A stretch of DNA of 64,000 nt from Sialis fuliginosa. Taxonomy: Eukaryota; Arthropoda; Insecta; Megaloptera; Sialidae. The notes beneath the pieces are model-generated. The model searched no databases, was not told the DNA's origin, and saw nothing but the letters and a program-made list of their open reading frames with translations. Within the stretch, counting starts at the first letter, position 1, and each line of letters begins with the position of its first letter. This document shows, in pieces, positions 53,001-59,748 of this stretch. The translations under genes and the position numbers were made by a program. The stretch lies in contig OY540817.1 of NCBI GenBank assembly GCA_961205875.1, forward strand, positions 17,705,001 to 17,769,000. Reading direction: 5' to 3'.

Positions 53001-56000
53001 TTTTCGTTTAATTGCACAACATTAGAGAAAGTTTTTCTTGATATTTGCCATAAAGCTGATTACAGTAATACCGCAGAAAAATCTTCAATCATAAAAATGA
53101 ACAATTCTTTATCAAAAGTAAATTATGTGAGTGAAATAAATTTAACCGGTAGCATGAAAACGAACTTCGACAATGAACATCTGACATACGAAAAGAAACA
53201 AATGATGACGACGTGGTATAAGATGTTTTGGGCCCTGATGCAAAAACGAGCTATACATTACTTAAGAGATAGGAAGCTTATCGTAAGCGCGATTGTATTT
53301 CCAGTTATTTTCACGTTTGTAGCAATGTTTTGCTTTTATACAAGAACGGCAGATGAAAGAATTCCTTCTAGTTTGAAATTAGACCGAGAACTGTATCCAT
53401 ATCATGTTGACTTTTTAAGGTATATAAATTTTCATATTTTTTATCCGATTATGGAACTTTTATGGAATGTATAACAGTGTTGAAAATTGTTGCTACAGTT
53501 AATAGTTTGTTCTTGGTAACATTATATTGTAATGTTTATCTTGACAGACAAAGTGTTTTTAGAATCATACACTCTCTAAAAGTTTCGTACACTAATATCA
53601 GTTATAACCAGAGATTAATCTATAGTTCTTCTTATTTTCAGTATGCCGTATAACGAGTATTATAAATCACCCATACAACGAAATTTAGTTGATATAATTC
53701 AAACGGATCTTGAAGCAGATTCTTTTATATTCCATAATAAGGTAAGGAGTTAACTTAAAAACCATAGTTGTCTATAGTAATAAGAAATAAAGACAATACG
53801 TTTTTAATTGACATCAATTTTGTAATTTCAGTCTGAGAAGTCTTGCAGTTGTGAGCTTGGGGAATACAAATGTTCGAAAACAATAAGTCCTTCTGATATA
53901 AAACATAATGTTATCTTACCAAATGTTAAAGAGACAACGCATTGGCTAGTGGATACGCAAAAAGAATACATAGAACGAAGGCAAGTGAATTAATATATAT
54001 ACTTATATTGAATTTAAAAAAATACTGAGATAGATTTCTTGAGCTTAGAGTGTTTACTGCACAGAGAGATTAATATGTTAAATTATTACAGGTATGGAGG
54101 CTGGTCATTTGAAAAAACAAGTTCCGAACATTCTAAAAATATTATCACAGTTTGGTACAACAATGAGGCATACCATCCGTTACCGATTTATATCAACGTA
54201 TTATCAAATGCTATAGTGAAATCGTATTGCACTGATTGTAGTATAACGGTGTACAACCACCCCATGCAGTTATATCCAGATAAACTAAATGAAGCTACTA
54301 TGTAAGTCAGAATTAAAAAATATATATATTAAAAAAACTTACCGATTGTCAAACATCTCGTGGCGATTTAAAATTTTTGATTTTTTTTAAATACATTATT
54401 GTGAATCTGCCTGACGTTTTGCCCAATCACGAGCGCGTACTATGCTTCCTATGTTAACTACCACAGCAATCTTAAATCAATTATTATATACGAGTATAAT
54501 TATTATTAAATATAACAATGAAATTTCCGAAATTCAAATATTTTCTTATTGTTGCATTTATATTTTGTTTGTTAAAAATTATCACATCATCTTTTTGTGC
54601 ACACAAGAATCTTTTTATATTGTGTAAGTAGGTGCATAGGTACTTATTGACACAATTATTTTTTTGTAACCTCGCGCCCTAGCCACGTGCCTAGTTTGCT
54701 TTATGGATAAACAGCCTCTGCATATATAACTAAATAATTGAAAGTAATGTAAAATAAAAAAATCGGTCTGTTTTTTCTTCAGATACTGTGCATGTTTTAC
54801 ATCATTTTTTTTTTAAATTTATACAGGAGAGAAAGCATCACAAATATGTCTATTGCCTACACGCTTTTAATAGCATTCAGTTTAGTCGCAGTAAACGGTG
54901 TAATATATTTGGTACACGAAAGAACGTTCGAAGAGAAAAGATTGCAGATGTTAGCAGGCGTTACGCCGAAGCTATATTGGGCTGTTGCAATAATATGCGA
55001 TCTACTAGTGTACTTTTTTTCTCTTGTGATATGTATTTTGATAATAAAATCGTTTAACGAACCAGCATTTACGGAAAGAGAAAACTTATACGGAATAATG
55101 CTGATGCTGTTTATGTTTGGGTAAGCAAAAATATATACTTTTCATCATTTTGGTGGTAGGAAAAGTAAGGAGTTTAACTAAATGTCGATCTGTTATACAT
55201 GAATTCTGCATCTATAAAATAATAACTGTTTCTTAGAATATATCTATAGTATAATGTAAATAGCTATTTTAAAAAAAATGATTTTTTAAAGCAAATTGAG
55301 ATAAATCTTTGTAAGAGAATATTTTACAACAAACGTTGTAGTGACCTATTTTATAGAAAATTGAATGCTCTACAAAAAAGATTCTATAAAATTTTCACGT
55401 AACATGTGTCGTTCTTGAGATATCTTGAAAAAATAAATATTTTGGGATGTCACCCTTCCCCCTTATACACGATTTTAATGATTTTTAAATGGGACCGTCC
55501 TTAAGCCAGACCCAACCAAGTTTCATTATTATTGGTTCAGTGGTTCATGAATTATGCGTGTTACAAGAATTCAGGGGACAGACAGACAGACAGACACAGA
55601 ACGAAAAGTATTTGTCTTGACCTGAAACGGAAAGATCAAGTTAAAATTTTGAAATCGGAGAATATTTTTTTCTCATTTTAAAACGATCACAAAGTTTCTC
55701 GTATCTTTGATATAAAAATTAGATGATGTGCTGTACAAATTTGATCTTTGTAATTTAAATAATAAATTAAATATATTATTAATTTTTCAGATGGGCCTGT
55801 ATCAATTTTGCTCATTTAATAGAAAAAGCTTTCAGAGATTCTAGTATTGCTAATATGACATTATTCGTTATTAATATCACAGCTGGTTTAACACTGCTCA
55901 TGACAATTTTATTGATAGACATATTAGGAAAAACGAAACTTGTCGAAGATATACGTAATGTTTTACATATAATATTCTTCATTTCACCTCAGTATGTACT

Positions 56001-58587
56001 TGGAGATGGCTTAGCTGTATTATTGAAAAATCAAATCAAGGTAACAAAAAATGATCTACAATTTAATAGTCCTGGCTACTTTTTCAAAAACCGATCTCTA
56101 AAAAGTATTACAGTCGGCTGAATCCGAAAATCCGGTATTCAAGATGGCGTCCAAACAATAATTTTCTTATTTTTAGTAAGAAAAATTTAAAGTTTAAAAG
56201 TCTGGTTGCAAAATTGTATACGAAATGCTTTTAGAAACTCAATTTCATAGAAAGTGGCTTGGACACAAGAGTGACATATTTCCTTCTAATTATTTATTAT
56301 AATTTAATTTTTCAGGCCGATATATTAAAGAAATTTAATTTAGATACTTATCAATCCCCCCTTGGATGGGATTTACTTGGATACCATTATCTATCTCTTG
56401 GAGTTTTTGGATTATTATTTTTCATATCGAATATTATAGTCGAAAATCATTTTGTTATTCGTAAGAAAAAGTAAGTTATTTTAAAAAATCTTTTGTTCAT
56501 TGACTATGGCTTATATTGAATTATTTTTAGGCAAATGGCAGTTGTGAATAAATCTACTATTTTGGAAACGGTTAATTTGCGAAAAGAATTTGTTACAACT
56601 GAGGAAAAAAGAATAGCAGTAGATTCTTTGTCATTGAAAATTCCACCTGGCGTTGTAAGTACAATTTACAGTAACATTTTTTTGAATAAATCTTAAATTT
56701 ATATTTTATTTTAATAGTGTTACGGCTTACTTGGAGTTAATGGAGCAGGAAAATCGACGACATTCAGAATGCTAACGACAGAAATAACTCCTACTTCCGG
56801 TAAAATAATAATCGAAGGTCAAGAAATAACACAAGCATCACTTTGTACTGGACAGTTAGGTTATTGTCCACAAATTGATGCAATGGATAACAAATTAACC
56901 ACTCGACAGTGTTTGACATTCTATGCAACACTTAAGGGCATTAAAGATATTAACCACGTTAGTTTCATTGTTATATACATTTGTTTTAATTGTTGAAATT
57001 CAAATTTCAACTGCTGAAATTCAAATTTCAACTGCTGAAATTCAAATTTCAACTGCTGAAATTCAAATTTCAATTGTTGAAATTGAAATTTCAGTTGTAG
57101 AAATTCAAACTTTAATTGTTGAAATTTTATTTTAGGTGACAACGGATTTAATGAACAAATTCGGACTAGCGCAGTATGCTGACCAAAGATTTGAAAATCT
57201 TAGTGGTGGAAACAAACGAAAAGTGTGTACAGCGGTTTCAATTTTAGGTCCTGCACCGATTATCTTAATGGATGAACCGACTAGGTAAAAACAAATAAAA
57301 AATTGTTAAGAATTAACAAATAACTTTTTTTCTTCGTTCTTCAGCGGAATGGATCCAGGTTCACGTACACTCGTAGCTACGGCAATCCAAGATGAGATAC
57401 GACAAGGTAAATGTGTGGTACTGACGTCACACAGTATGGAAGAGTGTGAATTATTATGTTCAGAGGTCGCTATTATGGTTCGTGGACAAGTGGTTTGTTC
57501 AGGAACACCACCTGAACTTAAAGCAAGGTAAAGTTTATCAAAGTTAAAGTTTATTGTAATTTAAAGCATATCTGCATATTATACATTTTCAACTATGGAA
57601 TAATATGCATGGAAATGACGATTGTGACATTTAAGAAAAAATGGCCGCCGTAAATGGTATAATAATCTGGACCTTCGTTGTTACAATACTGCAGGGAGCA
57701 GGCCTCCTTTGCCCCTTCCACTGACTACGTCATTGCACGGAGATGTTTCTACAACAATCTAACAAAATAAATAAATTAAATTTTAATTGTTTTTAGATAT
57801 GGTGGAGGCTATCTTGTATCGATTCGACTGAAAAAAGAAAACCAAAAAGATTCATTAAATCAATTAGTCCAAACAGTATTCCCAGGTTGCGAATTACAAA
57901 ATCAGCAGTACTGCAGTAGCCAGTATTTAGTACCTATGAAAAATTTACGAACAAGTGAATTGTTTTTAAAAATGAAAACTATCGAATGCTCTTTAGATAT
58001 AGAAGATTATTCAATAATTAGAAGTTCCTTAGATCAGGTATGAAATCAATAATCATTTACATTGTTTCATTGTTAATTATTTATCCATGATATGAACCTA
58101 TCTTAATACTTTTTATGTTGGCAGCACAATTAATATTTTATGCCAGGGGATGAAATATTAAATTTTTGTTTTGTTTTTTATTCATTACTGTCTACCCTCA
58201 GTATTTATTTTAAGTTTCAAGTAAATCTGACAAAAAAATATTTTTTCCTGTATAAACTTTTACATTCCTTTTTACCCCCGTAGGGGTTAAATTTTGAAAA
58301 ATCCTTTCTTAGTGGGTGCTTACGTCATAAAAGGAAGACACCCCTGAAATTTCACGTTTCTAGGTTCAGGGGTTTCGGCTCGGCGATGATGAATCAGTCA
58401 GGACTTATTATTATATGTGTATTTATATTTTCAGGTATTTATTAATTTAGCAAATTTAACAAAAACAAAAACACCATCACACGAAATCATTATGGATGGA
58501 TATAAAAATAGCATTAGTATGCAGTCCTTAAACACAGAACATGTTGCTCAAGATATTGGCTTTGGTAGTTACATTGCAAAGTTATAG
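22636..58587 (+). CDS. ABCA: ABCA-subfamily full ABC transporter with a giant first extracellular domain (61 exons)
   Basis: Predicted lipid-type ABC exporter, TMD-NBD-TMD-NBD, about 3,875 residues. Exons: 22636-22701, 22973-23066, 25755-25887, 26169-26311, 26572-26699, 26764-26961, 27045-27235, 27866-28201, 28264-28385, 28447-28571, 28689-28868, 28932-29137, 29198-29357, 29424-29599, 30412-30563, 30628-30749, 32302-32493, 32710-32897, 33019-33236, 34842-35020, 35080-35265, 35623-35804, 35885-36114, 36815-36876, 36939-37090, 37153-37351, 37913-38083, 38145-38368, 38581-38922, 39211-39457, 39521-39703, 40189-40406, 40838-40968, 41213-41331, 41702-42113, 43029-43169, 43457-43596, 43950-44180, 44952-45214, 46267-46443, 46752-46872, 47640-47830, 48522-48660, 50147-50351, 50984-51188, 51333-51545, 51912-52185, 52642-52877, 52943-53419, 53642-53741, 53832-53980, 54092-54301, 54827-55120, 55791-56040, 56316-56470, 56531-56654, 56718-56957, 57136-57284, 57345-57527, 57797-58037, 58435-58587. 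Every junction keeps phase, so no break or frameshift is needed. All introns are GT-AG except one GC-AG. The ATG has A at -3 and opens a typical ABCA N-terminus. The substrate cannot be read from sequence; the family moves lipids across membranes. Individual exon ends in the fast-evolving middle are less certain than the domain exons. Confidence 0.93.
24148..24646 (+). mobile_element. MITE family A copy 3, in intron 2
   Basis: Starts TAAGGTACTGGCACCAGTTA and follows family A to about 24646, where it breaks before the right terminus. A frame beginning at 24511 is open for 77 codons; part of it is preserved in copy 6 at 60078. Confidence 0.85.
25640..25705 (+). repeat. fragment of repeat E in intron 2
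   Basis: Contains TCTTGGCTTCTGGGTGTAAG, also found (in either orientation) at 1165-1190 and 41441-41460. It lies just upstream of exon 3. Confidence 0.65.
25755..27235 (+). CDS. ABCA exons 3-7: N-terminal conserved part of ECD1
   Basis: Residues about 54-318. Exon 3 carries the ABCA motif just after TM1, PRALPSAGLLPF followed by FLCNIN (conserved SAGLLP and CN). Exons 4-6 continue in the usual ABCA ECD order: a helical segment containing MLTTVIDIMEDP, then GLQIKDLF, then CNPEKLRLVIV. This part therefore looks like the standard start of ECD1, before the expansion. Exon 3 is entered in phase 1 and completes a Cys codon with exon 2. Intron 4 carries a small palindromic MITE. Confidence 0.85.
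26364..26467. mobile_element. 104-bp palindromic MITE in intron 4
   Basis: Starts TACAGTGGACTCTCGTTAGT and ends with the near-exact inverse, ACTAACGAGATTCCACTGTA. The TA ends and the CAGT-x-GA-x-TCTCGTTA pattern are reminiscent of pogo/Tigger-type elements. It occupies much of the 260-bp intron. Confidence 0.8.
27385..27790 (+). repeat. dispersed repeat G, plus copy in intron 7
   Basis: Inverse relative of 8200-8640. Markers: TCTGGCGCCCTGGGCGAGAT, CTCAGCTTGGCGCGATCCTA and CTTTAAGACTATCAAATGCC. The middle closely resembles the 160-bp units tandemly repeated in intron 39. Repeat-derived open frames here are not exons. Confidence 0.78.
27866..42113 (+). CDS. ABCA exons 8-35: expanded, unrecognised middle of ECD1
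   Basis: Residues about 318-2122, spread over 28 exons of 62-412 nt. The product is hydrophilic, rich in Lys, Asn, Ile, Leu and Glu, looks largely helical, and shows no long transmembrane segment. I recognise no catalytic or named domain. Short Trp-centred patterns recur, for example CNRDWSEFL (exon 11), NDWSKFQQ (exon 15), EDWTERLE (exon 22), PEFWKDIS (exon 24), CDWCEIS (exon 29), hinting at degenerate internal repeats. Typical ABCA1-like proteins have only about 600 residues in the whole ECD1; ABCA12 and ABCA13 have much more. Exon 20 has two possible acceptors (34842 or 34893), both in frame, changing the protein by 17 residues. The exon calls rest on open frame, phase agreement and splice sites rather than homology. 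Confidence 0.78.
30784..32276 (+). mobile_element. MITE family K in intron 16, split by a later insertion
   Basis: The left part (30784-30979) and the right part (32031-32276) together reconstruct a K element in the same order as 10500-10890: CCTCCCATTTGATTATTATA and GACAGATATTTTGAAA on the left, TCTATTGAAAATTGTATA and GTGGCAATAAATATTTGATA on the right. The gap is filled by the palindromic element at 30981-32030. Confidence 0.8.
30981..32030 (-). mobile_element. 1,050-bp palindromic element D inserted in a K MITE (intron 16)
   Basis: The ends GTGGCGAAGCGT and CACACCTCGCCAC are inverse, flanked by TTA on both sides. The core 31144-31878 is a near-perfect palindrome with arms of about 360 bases. 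The right arm lacks about 14 bases found in the left. It is the reverse-orientation counterpart of the intron 43 copy. Twin 62-codon frames on opposite strands read nearly the same peptide, which is a consequence of the symmetry and not evidence of a gene. Confidence 0.85.
33258..34763. repeat. repeat-derived DNA in intron 19
   Basis: Starts with a GC-rich block (AGACCCGCGCGGCTTCGCTC) typical of dispersed insect repeats. Two later blocks, at 33635-33695 and 34480-34763, carry CCGTAACTAGAGG- or CCGTAATTACAGA-type ends with G/C tracts. The second ends in the inverse GTTACGGTCCTGG, so it looks like a complete 280-bp MITE. Confidence 0.6.
36384..36700 (+). repeat. dispersed repeat U, plus copy in intron 23
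   Basis: Contains GGGTTCCGTAGAAAACCC, CCGTCCGTCTGTCTGTCTAT and a C run at about 36659. It matches 2498-2765 in inverse. The GTCTGTC run is a common feature of dispersed insect repeats. Confidence 0.7.
37501..37865. mobile_element. MITE with GGGGTCATCCATAAATTACG start and G tracts, intron 26
   Basis: Begins GGGGTCATCCATAAATTACG followed by a G run; another G run of about 18 lies near 37842. The start sequence belongs to a motif widespread in arthropod repeats. The right end is less clear, so the boundaries are approximate. Confidence 0.6.
40496..40738. mobile_element. MITE with CAGTAGCGTACCG ends, intron 32
   Basis: Starts CAGTAGCGTACCGTCGAGGG and ends TACGATACGCCACTGA, an imperfect inverse. 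G tracts lie near both ends. Same general class as the 160-bp element at 3209. Confidence 0.7.
41441..41610. repeat. foldback repeat E in intron 34
   Basis: Left half GGCTTCTGGGTGTAAGCC and GTGTTATCGGCCAACGTTTC, right half the inverse blocks GAACGTTGGCAGATAACACG and TTACACCCAAAGCC, with a hairpin loop around GAAGGGCCC/GAAGAGCCC. A partial copy lies at 1092-1190. Confidence 0.75.
42141..42472. mobile_element. Harbinger-type MITE family B in intron 35
   Basis: 332 bp with terminal inverted repeats of about 38 bases, TGTCCGGTATCATAAAGGAC... and the inverse, flanked on each side by TTA (42138-42140 and 42473-42475). A three-base TWA-type duplication is the hallmark of PIF/Harbinger elements. A second, truncated copy is at 59485. 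Confidence 0.88.
43029..46443 (+). CDS. ABCA exons 36-40: membrane-proximal conserved part of ECD1
   Basis: Residues about 2123-2440. Homology to ABCA resumes clearly. Exon 37 has KPLLRGKIIYTPND, the ABCA pattern that precedes the N-S-T-F motif, and exon 38 opens with ANSTF. Exon 39 has RFIGVDSEAELE, FGGAIVF and YKIRMDVDTVP. Exon 40 opens with YWIPGP and runs to a Cys-containing end before TM2. Exon 39 has two possible donors; ending at 45214 restores A-Y-W across the junction, as the family pattern requires. The introns hold a minisatellite (intron 36), nested transposons (intron 38) and a 160-bp tandem array (intron 39). Confidence 0.9.
43191..43442 (+). repeat. about 32-bp minisatellite filling intron 36 (eight units)
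   Basis: Eight units of TTGCAACAATGGAAATAATG plus a T run of variable length. The array begins about 20 bases after the exon 36 donor and ends about 14 bases before the exon 37 acceptor. Unit differences are mainly in T-run length. Confidence 0.95.
44375..44899 (+). mobile_element. MITE family A copy 4, inserted in K and itself interrupted
   Basis: Left end TAAGGTAAATGCACCAGTTA; the element follows family A to about 44595 and ends with CACTACCTTA at 44899. TA flanks both ends. Its middle is interrupted by element M, and the right half is mostly lost. Confidence 0.75.
44596..44873 (+). mobile_element. element M inserted in MITE A, intron 38
   Basis: 278 bp bounded by the direct repeat TGGCAAAG (44588-44595 and 44874-44881), an eight-base duplication as made by hAT-type transposases. 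The interior (AAATTTCCGAAATTCAAATA, CACACAAGAATCTTTTTATA) matches 54478-54718 very closely. No clear TIR was seen. Confidence 0.72.
45244..46051 (+). repeat. dimeric higher-order tandem array of about 160-bp units, intron 39
   Basis: Five units starting at 45244, 45405, 45564, 45723 and 45882, each containing TTGGCGCGATCGAG-like sequence and ACTATCTAATGCCCGAAGAC. Units 2 and 4 share one set of variants (AATCCGCC, AAGAAATGAAAA); units 1 and 3 share another (AAACCGAC, GATAATCTAAC). The true period is therefore about 320 bp. Units resemble the centre of repeat G. Confidence 0.93.
46752..50351 (+). CDS. ABCA exons 41-44: TM2-TM6 of the first membrane domain
   Basis: Residues about 2440-2658. Exon 41 encodes a hydrophobic helix followed by VRYRVWERESQN. 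Exon 42 begins with LMNIMGL, the ABCA elbow motif after TM2, then two hydrophobic helices. Exon 43 carries LFKSASLAAVGS, equivalent to the family's F-S-x-A-N-L-A-A-A segment. Exon 44 carries GLQWSNAWSSP, equivalent to GIQWSN in ABCA proteins, and the last helix of the domain. The exon 42 donor (GTTCGT at 47831) is weak but gives the Cys expected from the family. The Y-G-x-x-K-P-W-Y-F-like stretch often found between TM6 and NBD1 was not seen. Confidence 0.88.
47968..48446 (+). mobile_element. MITE family A copy 5, in intron 42
   Basis: Left end AAGGTACTGGCACCCAGTCT and right end AGACTGGTGTCAGTACCTT give the clearest inverted termini of the family. The interior has a deletion relative to copy 1 (the CATGAACTCATG segment). 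Same orientation as the other copies. Confidence 0.88.
49036..49965 (+). mobile_element. palindromic element D, plus copy in intron 43
   Basis: Begins AGTGGCGAGGCGTGAAATTT; the core palindrome spans 49177-49923 with arms of about 370 bases. The outer right segment is eroded, and the right terminus cannot be found with certainty. It is in inverse orientation to the intron 16 copy. Confidence 0.83.
50984..52877 (+). CDS. ABCA exons 45-48: nucleotide-binding domain 1
   Basis: Residues about 2659-2968. Binds and hydrolyses ATP in the cytoplasm. Walker A is GYNGAGKTT (about 2717-2725, ending exon 45). The Q-loop lies in VCPQSSIL (exon 46). The ABC signature is LSGGTKRR (about 2816-2823), Walker B is LVILDEP and the D-loop follows in SSGVDP (exon 47). 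The switch histidine is in TTHHLDEAE (about 2872). All catalytic residues are present, so this NBD should be active. Exon 48 holds the post-NBD segment GKVHCSGTPLSLKHNYGNGY, a pattern typical of ABCA NBD ends. Exon 45 starts after a good pyrimidine-rich acceptor; its first 20 or so residues are a non-conserved linker. Confidence 0.95.
51557..51830. mobile_element. MITE C with long terminal inverted repeats, intron 46
   Basis: AAATTAGCTTCCAGCGAACGCTATCTGCTAGG at the left has a near-exact inverse at 51797-51828. Key bases are CTTCCAGC, CGCTATCT and CTAGG. A separate remnant resembling the end of family B (CTTTATAATACCGGGCATAA) follows at 51848. Confidence 0.75.
52943..53419 (+). CDS. ABCA exon 49: end of NBD1 region, linker and TM7
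   Basis: Residues about 2968-3127, the longest exon at 477 nt. It begins with the regulatory segment after NBD1, including CTTLEKVFLDI, equivalent to the T-T-L-E-E-V-F motif of the family. A Ser/Asn-rich linker of about 60 residues follows. Next comes WALMQKRAIHYLRDRK, the family's pre-TM7 amphipathic segment, and a hydrophobic helix, SAIVFPVIFTFVAMFCF (TM7). The exon ends at the start of ECD2 in phase 2. Confidence 0.92.
53642..54301 (+). CDS. ABCA exons 50-52: second extracellular domain
   Basis: Residues about 3127-3280, a short ECD2 compared with the huge ECD1. Exon 51 has a Cys-rich patch (SCSCELGEYKCS) likely to form disulphides. Exon 52 carries YGGWSF and VWYNNEAYHPLPIYINVLSNA, matching the family's V-W-F-N-N and Y-L-N-x-L-x-N-A patterns. 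The junction between exons 51 and 52 uses a GC donor (AG|GCAAGT at 53981) rather than GT, and the joined frame restores R-Y-G-G. Confidence 0.88.
54478..54718 (+). mobile_element. element M copy 2, intron 52
   Basis: Nearly identical to 44632-44873 over AAATTTCCGAAATTCAAATA, ATTGTTGCATTTATATTTTG and CACACAAGAATCTTTTTATA, ending CAGCCTC. The left part of the element is not present. Same orientation as copy 1. Confidence 0.78.
54827..56470 (+). CDS. ABCA exons 53-55: TM8-TM12 of the second membrane domain
   Basis: Residues about 3280-3513. Exon 53 has a long hydrophobic helix, then HERTFEEKRLQMLAGVTP, the counterpart of the family's E-R-x-x-x-x-K-x-L-Q-x-x-S-G-V, then another helix. Exon 54 contains two or more hydrophobic helices and SPQYVLGDGL, matching the family's P-x-x-x-L-G-x-G-L. 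Exon 55 ends with a helix and the basic tail VIRKKK, entering the cytoplasm before NBD2. Intron 53 holds a copy of a dispersed repeat also present near 10.1 kb. Confidence 0.92.
55519..55670 (+). repeat. dispersed repeat L copy 2, intron 53
   Basis: Matches 10044-10200: GGTTCATGAATTATGCGTGT, AATTCAGGGGACAGACAGAC and CTGAAACGGAAAGATCAAGT. Confidence 0.7.
56531..58587 (+). CDS. ABCA exons 56-61: nucleotide-binding domain 2 and C-terminus
   Basis: Residues about 3513-3875. Walker A is GVNGAGKSTT (about 3560-3569, exon 57). The Q-loop lies in YCPQIDAMD. The signature is LSGGNKRK (about 3656-3663), Walker B is IILMDEP (exon 58), and the D-loop is SGMDPGSR at the start of exon 59. The switch histidine is in LTSHSMEECE (about 3713). 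Exon 60 opens with RYGGGYLVSIRL, and exons 60-61 join as SLDQVFINLA, the conserved C-terminal ABCA motif. TAG stops translation at 58585-58587. All ATPase residues are intact. Intron 57 holds a 21-bp minisatellite. Confidence 0.95.
56992..57127 (+). repeat. 21-bp minisatellite in intron 57
   Basis: About six units of GAAATTCAAATTTCAACTGCT, becoming diverged to the right. Because the unit is seven codons long and itself partly palindromic, both strands show open repetitive frames. It lies wholly between the GTTAGT donor at 56958 and the acceptor at 57135. Confidence 0.93.
57541..57665 (+). repeat. dispersed repeat O in intron 59
   Basis: Resembles 23375-23490 in intron 2: AATTTAAAG, GCATATTAT, TTTTCAACT, GGAAATGACGAT, GTGACATTTAA and ATGGCCGCCGTAAA occur in the same order and orientation. 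Confidence 0.65.
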
Positions 58588-58669
58588 TGATAATTAAATG
58601 TTAGGTAGTTATTAACTTTTTATATTTAATATTTTTATTTATTGTTAATTTTATGTAGGGACTTTTGAT

Positions 58670-58675
58670 AATAAA
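58670..58675 (+). terminator. poly(A) signal AATAAA of the ABCA gene
   Basis: A canonical AATAAA lies 83 bases after the stop codon and is followed by T-rich DNA, which fits a short 3'-UTR. It is the first good signal downstream of the coding region. Confidence 0.75.
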
Positions 58676-59484
58676 GGTTTTTATACGTTTCTTAATTTTA
58701 TATTTTTTAAATTTTTTTCAGCCATTTTCTATTGTTTGAATTAACACGTATCAATAATCAATTTGAATCAATTCATTTTATTGAATATTATTGTTTCCTG
58801 GACATTTTTACGTATCTTAATTGGGTATTAAACACAAATCAATGAACAAAACCTTGATCTTCTTTGATTGTATTAAATTCTAGATGTCGAGCTGTCTGTT
58901 GATGAACTAATTTAAATATTTAATGACCTTTTGTTCTATTTTATACATCATACCGAATGGAATCCGATAGTAAATAATATTTTATTAATATGCTGTGATG
59001 AACAATCAATATTCCATAATTTACCACTTTATAAAAAAGCTAATCAATTTTAATAGATGTATAAAACAATACGATAAAATTGAATTTCCTAATTAAGAAA
59101 ACTATTAAGATTAAATAATATTGCCTATTATATCGTTTGTGTAGAAAAATTTCGGAATTGGGCAGATTATTATTACTTACAAAATAATTTAAATTAGCAA
59201 CAATGAAATTTTCCCGCCATTTTAATATTTGAATCACGTACTTTGTAGGTATATTAATTCATAGTTTCACTTGTAACAAACAGATATTAAAATATTTCGT
59301 AAAGCAAATAAAACTATAACAAAAATAACGTAATATTGAAACAATGTGTTAATATGTAAAAACAACTGAATGAAATTAAAATTAGTGTGACTATTGTTTT
59401 ATTTCACTTTCTCAAATTAGTACCTATACATTTCTTTTAGATAAATTATTTATATCAATAATAAAAACCTTAATTTATTTATTA

Positions 59485-59748
59485 TGTCCGGTATTATAAA
59501 GGAGCTCGCAAATTTACAAGCTTGCAAGCACTTTCAAATGGGGTATCAAACTTAAATAAAAGTTCTATTGGATTTTGTGACAGATAATTTCATGCATAGG
59601 AAATAAAAACAAAGGCGTGTAAAGTATATTTAGTAAAGTGGATTAAAAACAGTAAAAATCAACTTACTACACATGAAACGATCTGTTAAAAACTCTGTCA
59701 TATAAGTTTAATATCTCGTTTCAAAGTGTTTGCAAGCTTGCAAATTTT
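59485..59748. mobile_element. Harbinger-type MITE family B, truncated copy
   Basis: Starts TGTCCGGTATTATAAAGGAG after TTA and keeps inverted subterminal arms (CAAGCTTGCAAGCACTTTCA and the inverse at about 59715). It stops before the right terminus, exactly where family A sequence begins. Confidence 0.78.

Noticed and set aside
56921..57142. Repetitive open frames of 70-73 residues on both strands
   Set aside because: Produced by the 21-bp intronic minisatellite; the flanking exons join cleanly without it.
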